A DNA stretch of 64,000 nucleotides from Scylla paramamosain (taxonomy: Eukaryota; Arthropoda; Malacostraca; Decapoda; Portunidae). Made by a program: the position numbers and the translations under genes. The notes below the pieces were generated by a model. The model had not been told where the DNA came from. It did no database searches and was given only the letters and a program-made list of their open reading frames with translations. Shown here piece by piece: positions 13,401 through 24,500 of the stretch (positions within the stretch are counted from its first letter, which is position 1; every line of letters starts with the position of its first letter). The stretch is taken from assembly GCF_035594125.1 (NCBI RefSeq), contig NC_087185.1, positions 10,494,501-10,558,500 on the forward strand, given 5' to 3'.

Positions 13401-14194
13401 AAATTAAATAACATTACCAAAAAGGTATATTTTGAGTGTTTTTGAAATTGTTACCTACAAAAAAACGCAAAAAAATGCTGGAAAGCACTCTATATTGGGA
13501 AGCAAAATAACATTACGAGAATCGTGTATAATGAGTGTTTTATAGTTTCACAAGAACTACAAAGCAAAAAACGCAAAAACTCGTGTATATAGAGATATTT
13601 CTTACATTCCAAAATGCTGAAACTCTGGAAAAACACTCTTAATTGAGAAACAGAACAATCTTACTAAATGCGTGTATTTTGAGAGCTTTTCACATTCTTA
13701 GTTACCAAAACCTCAAATTGCATGCTAAACCAGCTTTATGTGGGAAAAAAATGACACTACCAGAAAAATGTCTTTTGAATGTTTTTGAGCGTGTTAGGGA
13801 ATACAGCACTAAAAAGCAGGGCAATCACATTACATAGGAATAAAACCAATTTTTAACAAGAAATTGCCTTTAAGTGTATTTGAGCTAATTATATACCAAA
13901 ACACTAAAATGCATGCAAAATACACTTTATGGTGAAACAGAATAACATTACCATAAACATGTATTTTGAGTGTTTTTGATCTTGTTACCAATAAAAACGC
14001 TTAAATACATGCAACGAACCCTATTTTCGGGAAATGAAAGGACATTACAAGAAACGTGTATTATTAGTGTTTTTAAGTTCCTTAAGTAACAAAAAAGCTA
14101 AAACCCACAAATAACACTCTTTATAGAGAGAAAAAAAAGAGAAGAAAATATGATTTTTTTTTTGTTATTCATTTTCATAGGTACTAATATGCCA

Positions 14195-14240
14195 AAATTC
14201 TGGCAATATTTTTTGGTAATCAAAAACAAAATTACTGAAA
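14195..14240 (+). other. C1-to-E deletion junction, forward
   Basis: C1 (AAAATTCTGGCAATATT) passes into E (ATCAAAAACAAAATTACTG), with C2 and D missing. A reversed version lies at 14715-14745 and another at 56755-56790. Confidence 0.8.
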
Positions 14241-14714
14241 ACGTGTCTTTTCGGTATCACATTACTTTTCGGTCACATTATATTGGAATAAAACCAATTT
14301 TACCAAGAACTTGCCTTTAAGTGTTTTTAAGCTCCTTACATACCAAAACGCGAAAACGCATGCAAAATACATTTTATGCAGAAACAGAATAACATTACCA
14401 AATACATGTATTTTGAGTGTTTTTGATCATATTATCTATAAAAAAGCTTTGGGAAACGAAAGAATTTTACAAGAAACGTTCTTTTGCCCGAAAATAATAA
14501 GACACTCATTATACATATTTCTCGTAATGTCCTTTTGTTTCCAAAAAGGTAGTGCTTTGCATCCATTTTCGCGATTTATGTAGGTAACGAGCTCAAAAAC
14601 TCTCAAAAATATACCTTTTTGGTAATGTTATTCTATTTCTTCATGTTGGTTTGTTTTCATCTGTTTTAGCGTTTTTCTACTTAAAACACCGAAAAGACAC
14701 GTTTTCAGTAATTT

Positions 14715-14745
14715 TGTTTTCTCAAATAATAGTGCCAGAATTTTG
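14715..14745 (-). other. E-to-C1 deletion junction, reverse
   Basis: Reversed E (TTTTGTTTTCTCAAATAA) runs into reversed C1 (TAGTGCCAGAATTTTGGC). It is the mirror of the junction at 14195, on the other side of the strand switch at 14479. Confidence 0.8.
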
Positions 14746-16387
14746 GCATCTTAGTACCTATGAAGATGAATATAAAAAGATAAAATTATATTTTTTTTTC
14801 TTTTTTTTTCTCTCTATAAAGAGTGTTATTTGTGGGTTTTAGCTTTTTTAGTACTTAAGGAACTTAAAAACACTCATAATACACGTTTCTCGAAATGTCC
14901 TTTCGTTTCCCTAAATTAGGGTTCTTTGCATGTATTTAAGCGTTTTTATTGGTAACATAATCAAAAACACTCCAAATACATGTTTTTGGTAATGTTATTC
15001 TGTTTCTCCTTAAAGTTTGTTTTGCATGCGTTTTAGCGGTTTGGTACATAAGGAGCTGAAAAACATTTAAAGGCAAGTTTTTGGAATAAATTGGTGTTAT
15101 TCCAAAGTAATATGATTGCCTTGCTTTTTAGTGCTTTATTGACTATAACGCTCAAAAAACACTTAAAAGACACTTTTCTGGTAGAGTCATTTTTTTCTCA
15201 CATAAAGGTGGTTTCGCAAGCAATTTGAGGTTTTAGTAACTATGAATGTGAAAACCACTCAAAATACACGCATTTAGTAAGGTTGTTCTGTTTCTCAATT
15301 AAGAGTGTTGTTCATGAGTTTCAGCATTTTGGTATCTATGAACCTTCTCCATATATACGAGTTTTTGTGTTTTTTGCCTTTTGGTTCTTTTGAACTATAA
15401 AAAAACTCATTATACACTTTTCTTGGAAAGTCCTTTTGTTTTCTAATATAGAGTGCTTTGCCTGAATTTTTGCGTTTTTTGTAGGTAACAAGCTCAAAAA
15501 CACTCAAAATATACCTTTTTGGTAATGTTTTTCTATTTTATGATATTGGTTGGTTTGCATCCGTTTCAGCGTTTTTCTACGTAAAACACTGAGGAGACAC
15601 GTTTTAAGCAATTTTGTTTTGGATTCTCATATAGAGTGAGTTCCTTATTATTTATCGTGTTTGTGCCTAACATGCTGAAAAACACTCAAAAAACAGATAT
15701 CAGGTAAGGTCGTTTAATTTCCTCATATAGGAGTCTTTGGATGCACTTTAGGGTTTGGTACATAAGAGTCCGAAAAAATAAGCTAAAATTAACTTTTTTC
15801 ATAATTTTCTTTTATCATATAATAGCCCTGAATTTTCCTAGAATTTTGGCATCTCGTTACCTATGAAGATGAATAACAAAATCGTTTTTTTTTTATTTTC
15901 TTACTTTTTTTTCTAAATAAAGAGTTATTTGTGGGTTTTAGCTTTTTGGTACTTTAGGAACTTAAAAACACTGATAATACACATTTCTCGTAATGTCCTT
16001 TCGTTTCGCAAAGATAAGATTCCTTGCATGCATTTGAGCGTTTTTACAGATAACATAATAAAAAACACTCAAAATACATGTTTTTTGTAATTTTATTCTG
16101 TTTCTCCATAAGAGATGTTTTCCATGTGTTTCAGCGTTTTGTTATGTAATGAGCTCAATAACACTTGAAGGGAAGTTCTTGGTAAAAGTTGTTTTTATTC
16201 CCATGTAATGTGATTGCCCTGCTTTTTAGTGCTTTATTGCATAACACGCTCATAATCACTCAAAAGACACTTCTCTGGTAATATCATTTTTTTCCCACAT
16301 AAAGCTAGTTTTGCATGGAATGTGGGGATTTGGTAACTAAGAATGTGAAAAAACTCAAAACACAGGCATTTAGTAAGGTTGTTCTAT

Positions 16388-16530
16388 TTCTTAATTAAAA
16401 GTGTTATTCATGAGTTTCAGCATTTTGGTATGTAATAAACTTTTCTAATACACACATTTGGTAAGGTATTTCTGTTTGAAAATTAAAAGTGTTATTCATG
16501 AGTTTCAGCTCTTTGGTATGTAAGAAACTT
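16388..16530 (-). repeat. G'/H partial duplication (marker HOR)
   Basis: Two reversed G' halves are separated by a short H-head variant (AATACACACATTTGGTAAGG). The same structure occurs at 26290-26430, 36220-36360, 52520-52660 and from 63890, and in forward form at 10265-10410 and 408-682. Confidence 0.85.
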
Positions 16531-18480
16531 CTTTATGTACACGAGTTTTCGAGTTTTTTACCTTGTGGTTCTTTTGAAACTATAAAACACTCATACACGT
16601 TTCTCGTAATGTCCTTTTCTTTGCCAATATGAAGTGCTTTCCATCCATTTTTGCATTTTTTGTAGGTAACAAGCTCAAAAAACACATCAAAATATATATT
16701 TTTGGTAATGTTATTCTATTTTTTCATATTGGTTTGTTTACATCCGTTTTAGCGTTTTTCTACGTAAATCACTGAAAAGACACGTTTTAAGCAATATTGT
16801 TAAAATTACTGAAAAACACTCAAAAGACAGGTTTCCATTAAAGTCGTGTAATTTCCCCATATAGGTGGATTTGCATGCACTTCAGGGTTTGTACATAACT
16901 CCGGCAAAAAGCTAAAATTATTTTTTTTATATTGATTTTCTTTTATAAAATTTCCATGAATTTTGCCAGAATTTTGGCATCTCCGTGCCTATGAAGATGA
17001 ATAACAATTTTTTTTCTCTCTATAAAGAGTGTTATTTATGGGGTTTTAGCTTTTTGGTACTTAAGGAACTTAAAAACACTCATAATACACGATTATCGTA
17101 ATGTCCTTTTCTTATACAAACATAGGGTTCTTTACATGTATTTAAGTGTTTGTATAGGTTACATGATCAAAAACACTCAAAATACATGTTTTTTGGTAAT
17201 GTTATTCTGTTTCACCATAAAGGGTGTTTTGCATGCGTTTTAGCAATTTGGTATGTAAGGAGTTAAAAAACACTTAAAGGCAAGTTCTTCGTAAAAGTTA
17301 GTTTTACTCCCATGTAATGTGATTGTTATGCTTTTTAGTATTTTGTTGCATATCACGCTCAAAAATACTAAAAAAGACACTTTTTTGGTAATATCTTTTT
17401 TTTTCCCACATGAAGATAGTTTCGCATGTAATTTGGCATTTTCGTAACTAAGAATGTGAAAAACACTCAAAATACACAATTTGGAAAGGTAGTTCTGTTT
17501 ATCGATTAAAAGTGTTATTCATGCATTTCATCATTTGGTAAGTTTCTCTATATACACGAGTTTTTGCGTTTATTGCCTTATGGTTCTTTTAAAACTATAA
17601 AACACTCATTATACACGTTTCTCGTAATGTCCTTTTGTTTCCTAATATAGAGTGCTTTACATCCATTTTTGCATTTTTTTTTAAACAAGCTCAAAAACAC
17701 TCAATATAGATCTTTTTGGAAATGTTATTCTATTTCTTCATATAGGTTGGTTTGCATCGGCTTTATCGTTTTTCTACGTAAAACACTGAAAAGACACGTT
17801 TTCAGTAATTTTGTTTTGGATTCACATATTGACTGATTTCCATATTATTTATCGTTTTGGTGCCTAACATGCTGAAAAACACTGAAAACACAGGTTTCTG
17901 GTAAAGTCGTTTAACTTCCCTATATAGGTGGTTTTGCATGCAGTTTAGGGTTTGCTACATAAGAATCCGAAAAAAAACTATAATTAACTTTTTTGGTAAT
18001 GCTCTTTTTTCCACATAAATTCCCTGAATTTTTGCAGAATTTTGGCATGTCGGTACTTATAAGGATGAATAACAAAAAAAGAAAAAAAAATCAAATTATT
18101 TTATTTTTTATTATTTATTTTCTAAATAAAGAGTGTTATTTGTGGGTTTTAGCTTTTAGGTACTGAAGGAACTTAAAAAACACTCATAATACACGTTTCT
18201 CGTAATGTCCTTTCGTTTCCCAAACATAAGGTTCTTTGCATGTATTTAAGCGTTTTTATAGATAACATGATCAAAAACACTCAAAATACATGTATTTGGT
18301 AATATTATTCTCTTTCTCCATAAAATGTATTTTGCATGCGTTTTAGCGTTTTGGTACGTAAGGAGGTCAAGAACACTTAAAGGCAAGTTCTTGGTTAAAT
18401 TTGGTTTTATTCCCATGTAATGCGATTGCCCTTCCTTTAAGTGCTTTATTGCGTAACACTCTCATAAACACTCAAAAGAC

Positions 18481-18958
18481 ATGCAAGGCCTCGCATATGA
18501 GGAAATTAAAGACCTTACCAGAAATCTGTCTTTTGAGTGTTATTTTTTTAGCATGTTAGGTATCAAAACGATAAATAATAAGGAACTCACTCTATATGGG
18601 AATGGAAAAGAAAATTAATGAATACGTGTCTTCTCAGTGTTTTACGTAGAAAACGCTGAAACTGATGCAAACCAACCAATATAAAGAAGCAGAAAAACAT
18701 TACTAAAAATGTATATTTTGAGTGTTTTTGAGCTTGTTACCTACAAAAAAAACGCAAACATTGATAAAATGGACTCTCTATTGGGAAACAAAGGGACATT
18801 GCGAGAAAAGTGTATAATTAATGTTTTATAATTCAAAAAACCACAAGGGAAAAACGCAAAAACTCGTGTATATGGAGAAGTTTCCTAGATACCAAAATGC
18901 TGAAAGTCATGAATAACACTCTTAATTGAGAAACAGAACAACCTTACTAAATGTGTGT
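18481..18958 (+). repeat. Inverted C2-to-H cassette, copy 3
   Basis: A forward island of about 478 bp inside a reverse block. It runs C2-tail (TGCAAGGCCTCGCATATGAG), D, E, F, G, complete G' and H-head. The junctions are the reverse complements of those at 4427 and 4875: GACA to TGCAAGG on the left, and GTGTGTCAAAAACAG near 18955 on the right. It keeps the whole G' half subunit, so it is less reduced than copies 1, 2 and 4. Confidence 0.9.
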
Positions 18959-21070
18959 CAAAAACAGTAAAAGGCAAGTTCTTCGTAAAAGTTGGTTTTA
19001 TTCCCGTGTAATGTGATTGCCCTGCTTTTTAGTGCTTTATTGCCTAACACGCTCAAAAACACTCAAAGACACTTTTCTGGTAATGTCTTTTTTTTCCCAT
19101 GCTAGTTTTGCATGGAATTTGGGGTCTTGGTAACTAAGAATGTAAAAAAAAACACTCATATTACACGCATTTAGTAAGGTTGCTGTGTTTCTTGATTAAG
19201 AGTGTTATTCATGAGTTTCAGCATTCTGGTATATTGGAAACTTCTCCACACAGACGAGTTTTTGCGTTTTTTGCCTTGTGATTCTGTTGAAACTATAAAA
19301 CACTCATTATACACGTTTCTCGTTATGTCCCTTTTTTTTCCTAATATACGTACAGTGCTTTGCCTCCATTTTTGCGTTTTTTTTTCTTTATGTAAGAATC
19401 TCAAAAACACACAAAATATACTTTTCCGGTAATATTATGCTATTTTTTCATATTGGTTGCTTTGCATCCGTTTTAGCGTTTTTCTACGTAAATCTTTTAA
19501 AAGACACGTTTTCAGTAATTTTGTTTTCGATTTCCATATAGAGTGACTAACATGCGGAAAAACACTCAAAAGACAGGTTTCTTGTAAAGACGTTAAATTT
19601 TCCCAAATAGGTGGCTTTGCATATACTTTATGGTTTGGTACATAACTCCGAAAAAAAAGGTAAAATTAACTTTTTCGATAAGATTCTTTTTTTCCACATA
19701 ATGTCCTTTTGTTTCCCAAACATAATGTTCTTTGCATGTACTTAAGCGTTTTTATAGATAACATGATCAAAAACACTCAAAATACATGTTTTTGGTAATG
19801 TTATTCTGTTTCTCCGTAAAGTTTGTTTTACAAGCGTTTTTGCGGTTTGATATATAAGGGGTTAAAAAACACTTAAAGGCAAATTCTTTGTAAAAGTTGG
19901 TTTTATTCCCATGTAATGTGATCGTTCTGCTTTTTAGTGCTTTGTTGCATATCACGCTGAAAAACACTCAAAAGACACTTTTCTGGTAGTCATTTTTTTT
20001 CCCATATGAAACTAGTTTTGCATGTAATTTGGCATTTTCGTAACTAAGAATGTGAAAAACACTCAAAATACATAATTTGGTAAGGTAGTTCTGTTAATGG
20101 ATTAAAAGTGTTATTCATGCATTTATTCACTTTAGTATGTAAGAAATTTCTCTATATATACGAGTTTTTGCGTTTATTGCCTTGTGTTTTTTTTTTAAAC
20201 TAGAAAACATTCATTATACACGTTTCTGGTAATGTCGTTTTGTTTCCTAATATAGAGTGCTTTACATCCATTTTTGCATTATTTGTAGGTAACAAGCTGA
20301 AAAACATTCAAAATATATCTTTTTCTGTAATGTTATTCTATTTCTTCATATAGGTTGGTTTGCATCCGCTTTAGTGATTTTCTACGTAAAAGAATGAAAA
20401 GACACGTTTTCAGTAATTTTCTTTTGGATTCACATATTGACTGACTTCCATATTATTTATCGTTTTGGTGCCTAACATGCTGAAAAACACTAAAAAGAAA
20501 GGTTTCTGGTAAAGTCGTTTAACTTCCCTATATATGTGGCTTTGCATGCACTTTAGTGTTTGGTACATAACAATCCGAAAAAAAAGCTATAATTAACTTT
20601 TATGATAATGTTCTTTTTTCCACATAAATTCCCTGAATTTTGGCATAATTTTGGCATCTCGGTACCTATAAAGATGAATAACAAAAAAAAAAAATCCTAT
20701 TTTTTAATTAATTATTTTTTTTTTCTAAAGAGTGTTATTTGTGGGTTTTAGCTTTTTGGTACTGAAGGAATCATTCATAATACACGTTTCTCGTAATGTT
20801 TTTTTCGTTTCCCAAACATAAGGTTCTTTGAAAGTATTTAAGCGTTTTTATAGATAACATGATCAAAAACACTCAAAATACATGTATTTGGTAATATTAT
20901 TCTGTTTTTCTATAAAATGAATTTTGCATGTGTTTTAGCGTTTTGGTATGTAAGGAGCTCAAAAACACTTAAGGCATGTTCTTGGTAAAATTTGATTTTA
21001 TTCCCATATAATGTGATTGCCCTGTCTTTTAGTTCTTTATTGCGTAAAACGTTTAAATATACTGAAAAGA
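18959..21070 (-). repeat. HOR satellite array, reverse block 2
   Basis: About two reverse HORs between two cassettes, with A landmarks near 19760 and 20856. A deletion near 19700 fuses C2 directly to B, removing C1. The part from about 20575 is the inverted relative of the forward segment 2025-5411. The variant H lies near 20075. Confidence 0.91.
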
Positions 21071-21530
21071 CATGCAAAGCCTCCCATATGAGGAAATTAA
21101 AGATCTTACCAGAAATCTGTATTTTGAGTGTTTTTCAGCATGTTAGGCACCAAAACGATAAATAATATTTATATTATAAATAAATAAAATTCTATGTGGG
21201 AATCCTAAAGAAAATTACTGAAAACGTGTCTTCTCAGTGTTTTACGTAGAAAAAAGCTAAAAATGATACAAACTGATAGAAGAAGCAGAAAAACATTACC
21301 AAAAATGTATATTTTGAGTGTTTTTGAGCTTGTTACCTATAAAAAAAACGCGAAAATGGATACAAAGCACTCTATATTGGGAAACAAAGGGACATTGCGA
21401 GAAAAATGTATAATAAATGTTTTATAGTTCAAAAAAAACATCAGGCAAAAAACGCAAAAACTCGTCTATATGCTGAAACTCATGAATAACACTCTTAATT
21501 GAGAAATAGAGCAACCTCACTAAATGCGTG
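21071..21530 (+). repeat. Inverted C2-to-H cassette, copy 4
   Basis: A forward island of about 460 bp with the shared cassette breakpoints (GACATGCAAAGCC on the left, GCGTGTCAAAAACAA on the right). It has the G' deletion of copies 1 and 2 (TCTATATGCTGAAACTC near 21470). D contains an unusual A/T-only tract at about 21160-21190 not seen in the other copies. E also lacks the usual GCAAACCAACC stretch near 21270. Confidence 0.9.
21160..21190 (+). repeat. A/T-only tract inserted in D
   Basis: After CGATAAATAAT the other cassettes continue AAGGAACTCA. Here an A/T-only tract with overlapping ATAAATAAATA wording comes before TTCTATGTGGG. It looks like local slippage. Confidence 0.75.
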
Positions 21531-24500
21531 TCAAAAACAATAAAAGGCAAGTTGTTCGTAAAAGTTGGATTTATTCTTATGTGATGTGATTGCCCTGCTT
21601 TTTAATGCTTTATAGCCTAACACGCTAAAAAACACTGAAAGACACTTCTCTGGTAATGTCATTTTTTCCCATATTAAGATAGTTTTGCATGGAATTTGGG
21701 GTTTTGGTAACTAAGAATGTAAGAAAACACTCAAAATACACGCATTTAGTAAGGATTAAGAGTGTTATTCATGAGTTTAAGTATTTTGGTATCTTAGAAA
21801 CTTCTACATACAGTCGAGTTTTTGCGTTTTTTGCCTTGTGATTCTGGTGAAAATATAAAACACTCATTATACACGTTTCTCATTTTATCCTTTTTTTTTT
21901 CCTTATATAGAGTGCTATGCATCCATTTTCGCGTTTTTTTTTTATGTAACAACCTCAAAAACATACAAAATATACTTTTTTGGTAATGTTATTATATTTC
22001 TTCATATTGGTTGGTTTGCATCCGTTTTCGCGTTTTTCTACGTAAACCTTTTAAAAGACACGTTTCCAGTAATTTTATTTTGGATTTTCATATAGAGTGA
22101 CTTTCATTTTATTTATCGTTTTGGTGCCTAACATGCTTTTTGGTGACTTTTGCTTCCCAATATAGAGTGCTTTCCATCCATTTTCGCGTTTTTTTTTAGT
22201 TAACATTTTCAAAAACACTCAAAATATACCTTTTTGGTAATGTTATTCTATTTCTTTATTTTTTTTGGTTGGTTTCCATCCGTTTTAGCGTTTTCTACGT
22301 AAAACACCAAAAAAGACACGTTTTCAGCAATTTTGTTTTGGATTCCCATATAGATTGACTTCCTTGGGTTATATCGTGTTGGTTCCTAACATGCTGAAAA
22401 ACACTCATAAGACAGTTTTCTGGCAAAGACGTTTAATTTCCCCATATAGGTGGCTTTGCATGCAACTTAGGTGTTTGGTACATAACAGTCCGAGAAATAA
22501 GCTAAATTTAACTTTTTTGATAATGTTCTTATTTCATATAATTTCCTGAACTTTGCACAAATTTTGGCATCTTGTTACCTGTGAAGATGAATAAGAATAA
22601 AAAAAAATATCGTTATTTTTTTATTTATTGATTTATTTTTTCTCAATAGTGTAATTTGTGGCTTTTAGCTTTTTCGTACTTAATGAACTTAAAAACACTC
22701 ATAATACACGTTTCTCGTAATGTCCTGTCATTTACCAAAAATAGGGTTCTTTGCATGTATTTAAGCGTTTTTATCGGTAACATGATGTAAAACTCTCAAA
22801 ATACATGTTTTTGGTAATGTTATTCTGTTTCACCATAAGATGTATTTTGCATGCATTTTAGTGTTTTGGTATATAAGGAGCTCAAATACACTTAAAGGCA
22901 AGTTCTTGTTAAAAACTGGTTTTATTTCAATATAATGTGATTGCCCTGCTTTTTAGTCCTTTTTTGCCTAACACGCTCAAAAACACTCAAAAGACATTTT
23001 TTCTGGTAATGTCATTTTTGTCCCACATAAAACTGGTTTCGCATGCAATTTGGGGTTTTGGTAACAAAGGATGTGAAAAGTACTCAAAATACACGCATTT
23101 AGTAAGATTGTTTCTCAATTAAGAGTGTTGTTCCAGAGTTTCAGCATTTTGGAATGTAAGAAACTTCTCTATATACACGAGTTTTTGCGTTTTTTGCCTT
23201 ATAGTTCTTGTAAAACTATAAAACACTCATTATACACGTTTCTCGTAATGTCATTTTGCTTCCTAATATAGAGTCCTTTGCATCAATTTTCGCGTTTTTT
23301 GTTGGTAACAATTTCAAAAACACTGAAAATGTACCTTTTTGGTAATATTATTTTATTTCTTCATATTGGTTGGTTTGCATCCGTTTTAGCGTTTTTCTAC
23401 GTAAAACACCGAAAGACACGTTTTTAGTAATTTTGTTTTGGATTCCCATATAGATTGACTTCCATGTTATTTATCGTGTTGGTTCCTAACATGCAGAAAA
23501 ACACTCATAAGACCGTTTTCTGGCAAAGACGTTTAATTTCCCCATATAGGTGGCTTTGCATGTACTTTAGGGGTTTAGTACATAACAGTCCGATAAAAAA
23601 GCTAAATTTAACTTTTTTGATAATGCACTTATTTCACATGTTTTCCTGAATTTTGCCCGAATTTTGGCATCTCGGTACCTGTGAAGATGAATAAGACAGA
23701 AAAAAAAAGTATTTTTAAAAATTTATTTATTGTTTCTCAATAAAGAGTGTTATTTGTGGCTTTTAGCTTTCTGGTAATTCATGAACTTAAAAACACTCAT
23801 AATACACGTTTCTCGTAATTTCCTTTCGTTTCCCAAAAATAGTGTTCTTTGCATGTATTTAAGCGTTTTTATTAATAACATGATCAAAAACACTCAAAAT
23901 ACATGTTTTTGGAAATATTATTCTGTTTCACCATAAAGAGTTTTGCATGCGTTTTAGTGTTTTGGTATATAAGGAGCTTAAAAACACGTAAAGGTAAGTT
24001 CATGGTAAAAATTCGTTTTCCTCCAATGTAATGTGATTGCCAATTTGGGGTTTTTTGTAACTAAGAATGTGAAGAGCACTCAAAATACACGCATTTATTA
24101 AGATTGTTCTGTTTCTCAATTAGGAGTGTTATACATGAGTTTTAGCATTTTTGTATCTAGGAAACCTCTCCATATACACGAGATTTTGCGTTTTTTGCTT
24201 TGTGGTTCTTTGAACTATAAAACACTCATTTTACAATTTTCTTACAATGTCCTTTTGTTTCCCAATATAGAGTGCTTTGCATAAATTTTCGCGTTTTTTG
24301 TAGATAACAAGCTCAAAAACACTCAAAATATACCTTTTTAGTAACGTTTTTGTATTTCTTGATATTGGTTGCTTTTTTCTACGTAAAACACTGAGAAGAC
24401 ACGTTTTCAGTAACTTTGTTTTTGGATTCCCATATAGATTGAGTTCCTTATTATTGATCGTTTTGGTGCCTAACATGCTAAAAAACACTCAAAATACAGA

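Larger units (their letters stand above)
8283..14479 (+). repeat. HOR satellite array, forward block 3
   Basis: The longest forward block, with A landmarks near 8490, 9598, 10699, 11783, 12890, 13977 and 14424. Successive HORs are distinguishable. The H subunit near 9275 is a distinctive variant (CTACCTTACCAAATTGTG). A D/E fusion lacking much of D lies near 9970. A G'/H partial duplication lies at 10265-10410. A C1-to-E deletion junction lies near 14195-14235, followed by a small duplicated CTTTTCGGT at 14248-14273. The block ends in B, where the strand switches near 14479. Confidence 0.92.
14480..18480 (-). repeat. HOR satellite array, reverse block 1
   Basis: Reverse-order array with A landmarks near 14950, 16045, 17160 and 18268. 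It opens in a G variant (TTCTTTTGCCCG) found elsewhere beside the G hairpin. A reversed E-to-C1 deletion junction near 14735 mirrors the forward one at 14200. The G'/H duplication is at 16388-16530 and the variant H near 17480. This order mirrors the forward block at 8283-11000. Confidence 0.92.
20575..23950 (-). repeat. Inverted relative of the 3.4 kb segment
   Basis: Read in reverse complement, this stretch has the order of 2025-5411: A, D with TTATGAG wording, A, D, the G-to-D junction, E-F-G-H-I-J, the cassette with deleted G', then I-J-A-B-C1-C2. The length is nearly the same. The ends are approximate because similarity fades into ordinary HOR similarity. Confidence 0.8.

Noticed and set aside
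15748..15757. Interstitial telomere repeat
   Set aside because: TTTAGGGTTT occurs once per C2 copy and is never in tandem. It is part of the satellite, not a telomere array.
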